Source of the DNA: Planctomycetota bacterium
GTDB taxonomy: Bacteria > Planctomycetota > Phycisphaerae > Sedimentisphaerales > Anaerobacaceae
Direction: 5' to 3'
DNA: 35,538 bases
Assembly (NCBI GenBank): GCA_019456195.1
Contig: VRUK01000055.1
Coordinates: 1-35,538, forward strand
A program made the translations under genes and the position numbers. Below, one piece after another: positions 17,120 through 24,824 of the stretch. Position 1 is the stretch's first letter, and each line of letters opens with the position of its first letter. The notes under the pieces are model-generated. The model was not told the DNA's origin. It was given only the letters and a program-made list of their open reading frames with translations, and did no database searches.

Positions 17120-17648
17120 TTGGACGATAATCGATCTGATAATATTCTTCGAGCAGCTCTGGGACACAATGACCCGGTGGCAGTGGAATTAATGTGGGAC
17201 CGTTATGCGAATGATCTTCTCACATTTCTCCAGGCCTTGCTTTGCTCAAGGCATGATGCCGAAGACGTGCTCCAGACGGTCTTTGTCAGGATTGTTCGCA
17301 AACGCCATAGATTGGCCAGAGCACGGTGTCTGGATGCTTATCGCCCGAAATGAAGCCTACAGGCTACTTAATCGCCGCAAAAGAGACCAGAAAGCTCAGG
17401 GGACAACTGAATCATGGTTAATAGTAAACGAAAGCAATAGGGAACCAGACGATTTGACTGAACAGTTGCAGGCCGCCTTAGCTCAATTGTCTCAGCCGCA
17501 GCAAGAAGTGATTATTATGAAGATATACAGGCAGAAAACATTTTTGGAAATCTCCAGGCTTTTGGGACTGTCTCAAAACACGGTATCAAGCCGATACCGT
17601 TACGGCATCGAGAAGCTGCGAAACTTGTTGGGGAATCTTACATTATGA
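17120..17648 (+). pseudogene. ECF sigma factor gene interrupted by a frameshift
   Basis: Frame one starts at a TTG (17120) with AGGA seven bases upstream and encodes region 2 of an ECF sigma factor (NDPVAVELMWDRYANDLL, DAEDVLQTVFVRIV, then ARCLDAY) but stops at 17353. Frame two picks up as IARNEAYRLLNRRKRD at about 17340 and continues through region 4 (LSQPQQEVIIMKIY, FLEISRLLGLSQNTVSSRY) to 17648. The two halves together make a normal-length sigma factor of about 176 residues. Compared with the usual AY-x4-ARN spacing, about four residues are missing at the junction, pointing to a deletion near 17336-17345 rather than a single inserted base. It could be a real mutation, an assembly error, or, less likely, programmed frameshifting. 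Downstream partners remain intact. Confidence 0.75.
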
Positions 17649-18151
17649 ACGAAAAAGATTTAGAGAACGATAAGATCGAACACCTCTTGAGAAGAGCACA
17701 CATACCTGAGCCATCACCACTGCTGAAAGAGCGAATCACCACTGAAGCAAGAAAGGCGTGGAACCAAACCTCCCTGGAAATGCCATGGCAGATTCCCATA
17801 AGGCGTCTCGTAGCTTCTGCGGCGGCGGCTGTGCTCATTATTTCGATAGCAAATTTTTCCAGCGACCATGCACTCGAAAGATGGAATCCCGGAGATGTCC
17901 CGGCTACAAAAGAACAGCCCCCTGACCTCGAAATACTGCCGGATATGCCTTATCGTCCTTTCGTAAAACGTATGCTCTCAGTCAATCGCAGACCATCTAT
18001 GACAGATGATTCTGCGTTACGCGACTATCTCGAGAGAGTGCGGCAGGTCCTTAATGAAATGCAGCAGAACGGGATTTCGAACCAACCAGTACCGGACGGA
18101 GGAAGAAGCCGTCTGTTTCCAGCCCAACCTGACTCTGATTCCTATTCATAA
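17645..18151 (+). CDS. One-TM protein, probable anti-sigma factor (168 aa)
   Basis: The ATG overlaps the sigma gene stop as ATGA, so translation is likely coupled. Residues 1-52 are charged and cytoplasmic, about 54-71 form one membrane helix (LVASAAAAVLIISIANF), and the remaining hundred residues are extracytoplasmic, Pro-rich and end in a helical segment with no known domain. Position and topology match an ECF anti-sigma factor, but no zinc-binding HxxxCxxC motif is present, so the assignment rests on context. If the sigma factor is truly broken, this protein may be without its partner. Confidence 0.6.
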   Translation: MNEKDLENDKIEHLLRRAHIPEPSPLLKERITTEARKAWNQTSLEMPWQIPIRRLVASAAAAVLIISIANFSSDHALERWNPGDVPATKEQPPDLEILPDMPYRPFVKRMLSVNRRPSMTDDSALRDYLERVRQVLNEMQQNGISNQPVPDGGRSRLFPAQPDSDSYS

Positions 18152-18177
18152 ATACAACTCTTGAAAGGAAACTTATC

Positions 18178-19512
18178 ATGAAAAAGAGAACTGTTAAAAT
18201 CCTGACAGTCATTGCCATAGTACTTGTTGTGCTCGGCTTAATATATGCTATTGCGGTGAGTGTTTCATCAGCAAAGCTTCGCCGGGTTTACGCCGACCTT
18301 AAGAAAGACGGCCGGCCTATGGAGCCCTCTGACGTTATACCACCCGAAGTTCCCGATACGGAAAATGCCGCCCTGCTATATGAAAGCGCCACCCTGCTGC
18401 TCAAAGCTCAGCCTACACCAGATGAAAACCTGCTGGTAGATCTGGGTGGTATCTCAGATAAGTTCCTTAAAGATTCTCTCGATTCCGACAAGCTCGACGA
18501 GCTTAAGCAACTGATCGGGCAAGACGTAGTTACACAGGCACTATCCATAGTTGAACAAGGTACCCGGCGAGATTCATGCCGATTCGACCACGATTATGAC
18601 GACGGCCTAAGCATGCTCCTGCTTCATTTATCAGGCATGCGAAACCTCACTCGCATTCTCTGCGCCAAAGCATATCTCGAAGCCAAAAACGGCAATCCGG
18701 ATACCGCCTGGGACATGCTTACAACTCAGTTAAAATTCGCCGACGCCCTGCGAACCGAACCTATCCTGGTCAGCAAAATATGGCGTATGGCTATGATCAG
18801 GCTATCCTGCGAGACAATTACAAAGCTTTGTGAAATTGCACCGCCAAATGCGCAGCAGTCAGGTGACATCCAAAGCCTCCTCAAGGATCTCGATGATATT
18901 CGTCCCCTCATTCATTCCATTGATGCCGAACGACTGCTCATAGGTGAATGGGTGTTCAACCTGACCAAAGATGAAATGTACAAAGCAAACCTGCAAGTTA
19001 ACGATAGAGGTGACACCGGACTACTCCCCAAGCTTATAATCTTCGGAATAACCTTCAAACCCTTGTTCCTTGCAGACCACGCGGCATACCTGCGATTCAT
19101 GCACGATGGCACTCGGTTTCTTGAGCGACCATACTCACCTGAACAGGGAGAAGTCATGGAACAGGGAGTCCAGAAAAAACGTTATATTGTGACAAGCATA
19201 CTTACACCCGCGATATTCAGGCTCAAAGAAATCCACTATGAAATGATTGCACAGTTGCGCATCGTGCAAACAGGTTTTGCTCTGCTGCAACACAAACAAA
19301 CCGAAGATACCTTCCCCGCCACGCTGGAGGCACTAACGCTTCAGAACATCAATGACCCGTTCTCCGATGGGCAGCTTTTGTACAAGACTGAGGGACAGGG
19401 TTTTGTTCTCTACAGTGTCGGCCCGGACCAAAAGGACAATGACGGCAGCCCCAGACAAAAGAAACAAGAGACAGACTGGGATATTGTCTGGAAATTCCCT
19501 GAGACACGCTGA
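18178..19512 (+). CDS. Membrane-anchored protein with pseudopilin-like C terminus (444 aa)
   Basis: AAAGGAAA precedes the ATG. One N-terminal membrane helix (about residues 7-30) anchors a mostly helical domain with the line PPEVPDTENAALLYESA typical of planctomycete membrane proteins found next to sigma factors. The last sixty residues, FPATLEALTLQNINDPF, LLYKTEGQGFVLYSVGPDQKDND, resemble the C-terminal half of GspG-type major pseudopilins, including the acidic DxxDNDG calcium-loop-like end. There is no prepilin cleavage site. It follows the putative anti-sigma gene by 26 bases and so belongs to the same operon. Function is unknown; a sensor or output of the sigma system is an inference. Confidence 0.65.
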   Translation: MKKRTVKILTVIAIVLVVLGLIYAIAVSVSSAKLRRVYADLKKDGRPMEPSDVIPPEVPDTENAALLYESATLLLKAQPTPDENLLVDLGGISDKFLKDSLDSDKLDELKQLIGQDVVTQALSIVEQGTRRDSCRFDHDYDDGLSMLLLHLSGMRNLTRILCAKAYLEAKNGNPDTAWDMLTTQLKFADALRTEPILVSKIWRMAMIRLSCETITKLCEIAPPNAQQSGDIQSLLKDLDDIRPLIHSIDAERLLIGEWVFNLTKDEMYKANLQVNDRGDTGLLPKLIIFGITFKPLFLADHAAYLRFMHDGTRFLERPYSPEQGEVMEQGVQKKRYIVTSILTPAIFRLKEIHYEMIAQLRIVQTGFALLQHKQTEDTFPATLEALTLQNINDPFSDGQLLYKTEGQGFVLYSVGPDQKDNDGSPRQKKQETDWDIVWKFPETR

Positions 19513-19597
19513 AATATCTTTCCGTTGGGCGGTTGTATATTGGGGGCCGAAAGAGTATAATCTTTGTCTGGTTGCAGATTCATAATGGAAATTCCAG

Positions 19598-19647
19598 TGG
19601 ATAATATCCATTAGAGTCTGGATAATAGTTTGAATGTCCTTCAGGAC
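19598..19647. promoter_or_regulatory. Two short dyads upstream of the ThuA-like gene
   Basis: TGGATA-A-TATCCA (19598-19610) and GTCCT-TC-AGGAC (19636-19647) are perfect dyads with central gaps too small for stable hairpins, in the 201-bp gap before the plus-strand catabolic run. They could be operator sites; nothing ties them to a specific regulator. Confidence 0.2.
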
Positions 19648-19713
19648 TCCACGATTAAAATCCTGCTGAGATAGACAAACAATCAACTTACAAAGATTTG
19701 GAGGTAAAGACTG

Positions 19714-20658
19714 ATGAGCGGAAAAATGAACTTCCCCAATAGGCTCAACAATCCCAGGAGTACCGAACATACTATGGATCGTCGTGATATGCTCCGAGCA
19801 ACCGGTACTGCGGTGCTCGCAGCTTCGGCCTTTCCGTTGCAGTGGGTGGCCGCCGGTGAAAAGAAAAATCAGAAGATTCTTTACTTCTCACGGTCAGCCG
19901 GCTATGAGCACGACGCAGTCAAAATCAAGAACGGCAAGCCCAGCATCTCCGATAGAATCCTCACCGAACTGGGCAAGCGTCACGGCTTTGAAGTTGTCTG
20001 CACCAAAGACGGACGTGTCTTCGACGGCAACCTAAAACAGTATGATGCCATCGTCTTCTACACCAGCGGCGTCCTGACGCAGCCCAACAAAGCAAAGACA
20101 CCGCCGATGTCAATCAAGGGCAAAAAGAGGCTTCTGCGTACCATCGCCCGAGGCAAAGGTTTCGTCGGCATACACGCTTCCACCGATTCCTTCCATTCGA
20201 AGGGCCCCAGTGACCAGAACCAGACTGAAGTTGACCCTTATATCGCTATGCTCGGCGGTGAGTTCATCGTGCACGGCGCCCAGCAGGAAACCATAATGCG
20301 CGCCGCATCGCCTAACTTCCCCGGAGTAAAGCAGTTCGGCCGGTGGCAAAAGCTCAAAGAAGAATGGTACACCCTTAAGAACTTCGCCAAAGACCTGCAC
20401 GTAATCCTCATCGAGGACAACGAGGGGATGGAAGGTGACTGCTACCAGCGCCCGCCATTCCCGGCCACATGGGCTCGAATGCACCGCAAAGGCCGTGTAT
20501 TCTATACTTCATTCGGCCATCGCGACGACATCTGGACCAATCCCGACGTCCAGGGCATTATCGCCGGGGGCCTGGCCTGGGCCATGGGCAACGTCAAGGT
20601 TGACGTAACACCCAATATCAATAAGGTTACGCCCAAAGCCAGCCAGTTGAAATATTAA
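19714..20658 (+). CDS. Exported ThuA-like protein (314 aa)
   Basis: GGAGG lies nine bases before the ATG. A Tat-type signal (MDRRDMLRATG) starts at residue 21, so the n-region is long; an alternative start at 19774 would give a more normal signal but has a poorer ribosome site. The rest is a ThuA domain (flavodoxin/glutamine-amidotransferase-like fold): GFVGIHASTDSF, LGGEFIVHG, HRKGRVFYTSFGH and the ADDIW-like RDDIWTNPDVQGII end are family marks. ThuA proteins were named from trehalose and sucrose utilisation and are linked to keto-sugar handling; in planctomycetes they often sit with Gfo/Idh/MocA oxidoreductases, as here. The exact reaction is unsettled. First gene of the plus-strand catabolic run. 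Confidence 0.87.
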   Translation: MSGKMNFPNRLNNPRSTEHTMDRRDMLRATGTAVLAASAFPLQWVAAGEKKNQKILYFSRSAGYEHDAVKIKNGKPSISDRILTELGKRHGFEVVCTKDGRVFDGNLKQYDAIVFYTSGVLTQPNKAKTPPMSIKGKKRLLRTIARGKGFVGIHASTDSFHSKGPSDQNQTEVDPYIAMLGGEFIVHGAQQETIMRAASPNFPGVKQFGRWQKLKEEWYTLKNFAKDLHVILIEDNEGMEGDCYQRPPFPATWARMHRKGRVFYTSFGHRDDIWTNPDVQGIIAGGLAWAMGNVKVDVTPNINKVTPKASQLKY

Positions 20659-20713
20659 ATGACAGGTGAGATGTTATCCAACGGCAACAATAACAAATCT
20701 CAGGAGATATGAG

Positions 20714-22036
20714 ATGTTTACACGAAAGTATTATATTTTTTTGGTACTCATATTGGCAGCCTTATCCATAGCTCAGGCCGACGATTGGCCGCAGTGGCGT
20801 GGCCCCTACTTCAACGGCACGACCAATGAAAAGAATCTTCCTACAGATTGGAGCACAACCGACAACATCGCCTGGAGTATCGATTTAGCCGGCTCTTCGG
20901 CCGCTACCCCTATTATTTCAGGGGACAGAATATTTCTATCGGGTGTCGATTCCGAAAGGGATATGCTGCTTGCGATGTGTTTCGACCGCACCAATGGAAA
21001 ACTTCTCTGGCAGCACGACATTGCAAAAGAAATCAGCAGAGATAAGAAAAGTACCTATGCCGCCGCCTCCCCGGTCACCAATGGAAAAATCGTGGTCTTC
21101 TTCTATGCCAATGGCGACCTCGTATGCTTCGATCTTAACGGCGATCGCCAGTGGGCACGCAATATTCACGATGACTACGGACCCTTCGCATTCCAATGGA
21201 CTTTCAGCAGCAGTCCAACGTTGTTTAACGGCAAACTATACCTGCAGGTATTACAGCGTGATGTACCGGTGGGAGATCGTGGTTTGAAAGATAAGAAAAA
21301 CGAGTCCTATATTTTGGCCATGGAACCGGAAACCGGCAAGACCTTATGGCGACAGATTCGTCCAAGCAATGCCCGGAAAGAATCTCGTGAAGCGTTTACC
21401 ACTCCGCTTCCTTTTTCTTTAAATGGGATTCAGCAACTGTTGGTTATTGGCGGTGATGTCCTGACTGGCCATGACCTTGAAACAGGCAGGGAATTATGGC
21501 GATGGGGCACTTGGAATCCCACGCGCATTACGCATTGGCGGCATGTACCTTCTCCGATTACAGGTGACGGCGTTATTCTCGTCTGTGCACCCAAACGCAG
21601 TCCCATTTATGCAATCCGGCCTGATGGCCAAGGCGTTCTCGATGAAAGTGCCATCGTTTGGATCAGTGAAAACAAAGAGAAAGAAAGATCAGCCGACGTA
21701 CCAACACCAGCCTACTATGACGGTGATTTCTTCATCCTCAACGACATAGGAAAGCACCTGTCGCGTGTGGAACCGCGCACGGGTAAAATTAAGTGGACTG
21801 TAGAGACTCCGGGCAGAGCCAAATACGAAGCTTCACCGCTTGCCGCGGATGGAAAAATTTATATAATCAATCACGCCGGAGAAGCCGCCGTGATCAATGC
21901 GGAAAATGGTAAGGTAATTAACTTCATTACCATGGACGAGCCCACCGGTAGAGAAATTGTTCGTGCTTCTATCTGTGCCGCACATGGTCAGTTGTTCATA
22001 CGTACAACACGTCGATTATACTGCGTGGGAAAGTGA
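20714..22036 (+). CDS. Secreted PQQ-like beta-propeller protein (440 aa)
   Basis: The start at 20714 follows AGGAG by seven bases; the frame is open 16 codons upstream but without a site. Residues 1-22 are a signal peptide ending IAQA. The mature start DDWPQWRGPYFNGTT is the classic entry of planctomycete PQQ-binding-like propellers. Repeated blades with the TGKxLW pattern follow: TNGKLLWQHD, ETGKTLWRQI, ETGRELWRWG, RTGKIKWTVE and ENGKVINF. Such proteins resemble BamB and the propellers of quinoprotein dehydrogenases, but no catalytic residues or cofactor-binding Asp/Glu set can be assigned here. It may be a structural or electron-transfer partner of exported dehydrogenases such as the downstream Gfo/Idh/MocA protein. 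Confidence 0.85.
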   Translation: MFTRKYYIFLVLILAALSIAQADDWPQWRGPYFNGTTNEKNLPTDWSTTDNIAWSIDLAGSSAATPIISGDRIFLSGVDSERDMLLAMCFDRTNGKLLWQHDIAKEISRDKKSTYAAASPVTNGKIVVFFYANGDLVCFDLNGDRQWARNIHDDYGPFAFQWTFSSSPTLFNGKLYLQVLQRDVPVGDRGLKDKKNESYILAMEPETGKTLWRQIRPSNARKESREAFTTPLPFSLNGIQQLLVIGGDVLTGHDLETGRELWRWGTWNPTRITHWRHVPSPITGDGVILVCAPKRSPIYAIRPDGQGVLDESAIVWISENKEKERSADVPTPAYYDGDFFILNDIGKHLSRVEPRTGKIKWTVETPGRAKYEASPLAADGKIYIINHAGEAAVINAENGKVINFITMDEPTGREIVRASICAAHGQLFIRTTRRLYCVGK

Positions 22037-22060
22037 TGCCGATTTAACCAAAGCAATATG

Positions 22061-22100
22061 CCCTGCAATAGCGAAGACGACCATACTCCATCGCGCAGGG
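22061..22100. other. Interrupted inverted repeat
   Basis: CCCTGC (22061-22066) and GCGA (22071-22074) pair with TCGC (22091-22094) and GCAGGG (22095-22100), giving ten pairs with one AATA bulge and a 16-base loop. No T-run follows, so it is not an ordinary terminator. It lies in the 176-bp gap before the oxidoreductase gene and could slow or stabilise the transcript. Confidence 0.35.
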
Positions 22101-22212
22101 GATATGTAGTTGATAAGAAAATATTTCCCTTGCATTTTTTATGTTATTGAAGCAAAATGTAGCAGGATTTATGAATATCATCGGTCATCAGACACAAGGA
22201 AAGGAGTGTTTC

Positions 22213-23562
22213 ATGAACACGCAAAATAATAGCCAGGAATCTTCCGTCTCCCGCCGAAAATTCCTAAAGCAAACTTCAGGAACATTGGCCGGGGCGGCCC
22301 TGGCCAGTGCTATCGGAACTCGGAGCTATGCTGGTGAAAAGAACACAATTAAAATCGCCCTGGTAGGCTGCGGTGGTCGAGGGACCGGTGCAGCGGCCAA
22401 CGCCCTTTCTACCAAAGGGCCGACTCAACTGGTTGCAATGGCCGACGTATTCCCCAATCGTCTGGACAGCAGCCTTAAGAATCTCTCCAAACGTTTTTCA
22501 CAGCAGATCAACGTGCCCCGTGATCGGCAAATGCTCGGCATGGATGCTTACAAGAAAGCCATCGACACCGTCGCGCCGGGCGGGCTGGTTATGCTGGCCA
22601 CACCTCCGACATTCCGCCCGATTCACCTGGAATACGCAGTGGCCAAAGGTTGTAATGTGTTTATGGAGAAGTCGTTCGCGGTCGATGCTCCGGGTATTCG
22701 CCGTGTGCTCAAAGCCGGCAGGAAAGCCGCGAAGAAAAATCTCAAAATCGCCGGCGGCTTAATGAGCCGACACTACAAACCGCTGGAGCAAGCTGTCCAA
22801 CACCTGCATGACGGTATCATCGGAGATATCATTACCTGTTGGGCCTATCGTGAGCATACTCCGGTTGGATTCACTCCAAAATCCCCCGGGATGAGCGAAC
22901 TTGCCCACCAGATCCGCAACTACTCCAGCTTTACATGGGTAAACGGCAGCTTTATCCTGGACTGGCTGATTCACAATCTCGACGTATGCTGCTGGTGCAA
23001 AGACGCCTGGCCGGTATCGGCTCAGGGCCAGGGAGGCCGACAAGTCCGGACCGCAGCCGATCAGTTGTTCGACCACTATTCAGTTGAATACAGTTTTCCT
23101 GATGGTACGCGGCTGCTCGCCCAGGGCAGGCACATGGATAACTGCTGGGGATTTTTCGGTGATGTGATACATGGCACGAAAGGCTCGGCCGTTCTCGGAG
23201 AAGGGATTTCGCAACCGCGAATTTTCAAAGGTCATAACCAGACGTCTGAGAACCAGATATGGCAGTATAAAGGGCCGCGCTGTGATGGGTACCAAAACGA
23301 ACACGACCTTCTGTTCGAGGCTATCCGCGAGGACAAGCCCTACAACGAGACCGAGCGTTCCGCTTACGCCGCTATGACGGGTATCCTCGGGCGAATGGCC
23401 GCCGAGTCGGGCAAGACGGTCACATGGGAAGAAGCAATGGCTTCGGACCTTGAGTTGGCCCCGGGCCTTGACCATTACACAATGGACTCCGACCCACCGG
23501 CCATGCCGGATGCCAATGGCGGCTACCCGATCGCGATGCCCGGAAAGACAAAGGTACTATAA
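22213..23562 (+). CDS. Tat-exported Gfo/Idh/MocA-family oxidoreductase (449 aa)
   Basis: The start at 22213 has AAGGAG six bases upstream; 24 further codons open upstream have no ribosome site. A Tat signal (VSRRKFLKQ, hydrophobic 24-40) is followed by the Rossmann motif GCGGRG at 52-57 for NAD(P). The EKP motif of the family appears as MEKSF with Lys153 kept. The C-terminal part has the WINGSFILDWLIHNLDVCCW-type helix (HNLDV with the catalytic His). The Tat pathway exports folded protein with bound cofactor, as in glucose-fructose oxidoreductase. Substrate is likely a sugar or cyclitol. It lies between the propeller and the URO-D-like gene and probably oxidises a released sugar to a keto-sugar. 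Confidence 0.9.
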   Translation: MNTQNNSQESSVSRRKFLKQTSGTLAGAALASAIGTRSYAGEKNTIKIALVGCGGRGTGAAANALSTKGPTQLVAMADVFPNRLDSSLKNLSKRFSQQINVPRDRQMLGMDAYKKAIDTVAPGGLVMLATPPTFRPIHLEYAVAKGCNVFMEKSFAVDAPGIRRVLKAGRKAAKKNLKIAGGLMSRHYKPLEQAVQHLHDGIIGDIITCWAYREHTPVGFTPKSPGMSELAHQIRNYSSFTWVNGSFILDWLIHNLDVCCWCKDAWPVSAQGQGGRQVRTAADQLFDHYSVEYSFPDGTRLLAQGRHMDNCWGFFGDVIHGTKGSAVLGEGISQPRIFKGHNQTSENQIWQYKGPRCDGYQNEHDLLFEAIREDKPYNETERSAYAAMTGILGRMAAESGKTVTWEEAMASDLELAPGLDHYTMDSDPPAMPDANGGYPIAMPGKTKVL

Positions 23563-23666
23563 AGGCATAGCGGTATAAGATAGGCTGCCTTTTTCAAGTT
23601 GCCGGTGCGACGGTCGTTGTCCCTGCTGAAAATTCGGTCCTTCTTTAATGTGCGAGGAGACTGTTA

Positions 23667-24767
23667 GTGACCTCTAAAGAGCGTGTACATTCAGCGCTGC
23701 AGCGAAAATCTACAGACCGCGTTCCGATTTTCATGTGGTACCATCCCCAAACCACCAAAAGGCTGGGGAAACTGCTGGAAATTCCCCCTAAATATGTGTC
23801 TCTGGTTATGGGCGACGATATTCGTCAGGCCTGGGTGAGCAACAATCATGCAATGGAAGGGATTGTGCACGAGCATGATGGCGACTCGCACGTGGATGAC
23901 TGGGGCATAGAGTGGACTCGCATTGACGGCTTCAACCAAATCTCCAAATACCCTCTGGCTGATGCCGACGAGGAGAAACTTTTACAATACAAGTTTCCAT
24001 TCGACCGCATTGATTCACTTGTGGACCTGATGAAGCCGGTCATGGAACTCAAAGACGACTACTTCGTAGGCTGTGACGTCTCGCCCAATGTTTTTGAAAT
24101 GTACTGGCGTGTGCGCGGGATGGAAAAGACCCTGTTGGAACTCGTACTAAATCCAGAACTGGCACAAATAATGTTAGAGCGATCCACAGAATTTTCCATA
24201 GAACTATCCGAAGCGGCCTGTAGACGATTTGAACTGGACTGGCTTTGGCTGGGTGACGATGCCGCCGGCCAACAGTCAATGCTGATGAGCCCGGAGACCT
24301 GGCGGCAAATGGTAAAACCTTTACTGAAGCAGAACGCCGAGGTGGGCAAGAGGCACGGTATTTACGTGGCATTCCATTCCTGCGGCGCTATCCGGCCAAT
24401 CATCGCCGACCTGATAGAAATCGGCGTAGATGTTTTGAATCCTATTCAGTGCAATTGTCCAGGTATGAATCCGCTGGAATTAAAAAAGGAGTTCGGCAGG
24501 GACCTTGCTTTCATGGGCGGCGTTGACACACAGGGCGTTTTACCTAACGGCACAGCCCATCAGGTGCGCAAAGCGACAGCCGAACTGCTCGAAGGAATGA
24601 CCTCCGGCGGCGGAGGCTACATTTTTGCCGCTTCCCACACCATTCCTCCCGAAACTCCGGACGACAATATCTTTGCTATGTACGATGAAGCAGGTATCAC
24701 TAAAGAAGAGATTTTTGACAAGGCCGCCCAGCTCCGCAATTCTTTACGGCAGTCTCAGCTCGATTAG
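23667..24767 (+). CDS. Uroporphyrinogen decarboxylase / methyltransferase-family protein (366 aa)
   Basis: GTG start with GAGGAG seven bases upstream. It has the URO-D barrel fold (MTSKERVHSALQRKSTDRVP entry; GDDIRQAW; FDRIDSLVDLM; TPDDNIFAMYDEA end) with no signal peptide, so it is cytoplasmic. It carries the HSCG segment (His237, Cys239), the H-x-C half of the zinc site of corrinoid-linked methyltransferases such as MtaA/MtbA. The third ligand position, normally Cys in a GCxIPP-type motif, reads AASHTIPP, with Ser323-His324 instead. True HemE is unlikely because the N-terminal RQAGR motif is absent. Its place among glycan genes suggests methyl transfer from a methoxylated sugar or compound (inference); no corrinoid protein is in the window. 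Confidence 0.83.
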   Translation: MTSKERVHSALQRKSTDRVPIFMWYHPQTTKRLGKLLEIPPKYVSLVMGDDIRQAWVSNNHAMEGIVHEHDGDSHVDDWGIEWTRIDGFNQISKYPLADADEEKLLQYKFPFDRIDSLVDLMKPVMELKDDYFVGCDVSPNVFEMYWRVRGMEKTLLELVLNPELAQIMLERSTEFSIELSEAACRRFELDWLWLGDDAAGQQSMLMSPETWRQMVKPLLKQNAEVGKRHGIYVAFHSCGAIRPIIADLIEIGVDVLNPIQCNCPGMNPLELKKEFGRDLAFMGGVDTQGVLPNGTAHQVRKATAELLEGMTSGGGGYIFAASHTIPPETPDDNIFAMYDEAGITKEEIFDKAAQLRNSLRQSQLD

Positions 24768-24824
24768 ACCGGCAACGCTAACTATGGGAAAATCGCTCAT
24801 ATAGAAGATAAAGGGAAATTGGAA

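Noticed and set aside
17120..17648. Programmed +1 frameshifting of the sigma gene
   Set aside because: Missing residues at the junction fit a deletion better, and no stimulatory Shine-Dalgarno-like or structured element is seen there.
22061..22100. Hairpin read as a terminator for the PQQ-propeller gene
   Set aside because: The stem is interrupted and lacks a T-run; listed only as an inverted repeat.
23667..24767. HemE, true uroporphyrinogen decarboxylase
   Set aside because: The N-terminal RQAGR motif is missing, and the HSCG segment and glycan-gene neighbours fit methyltransferase relatives better.
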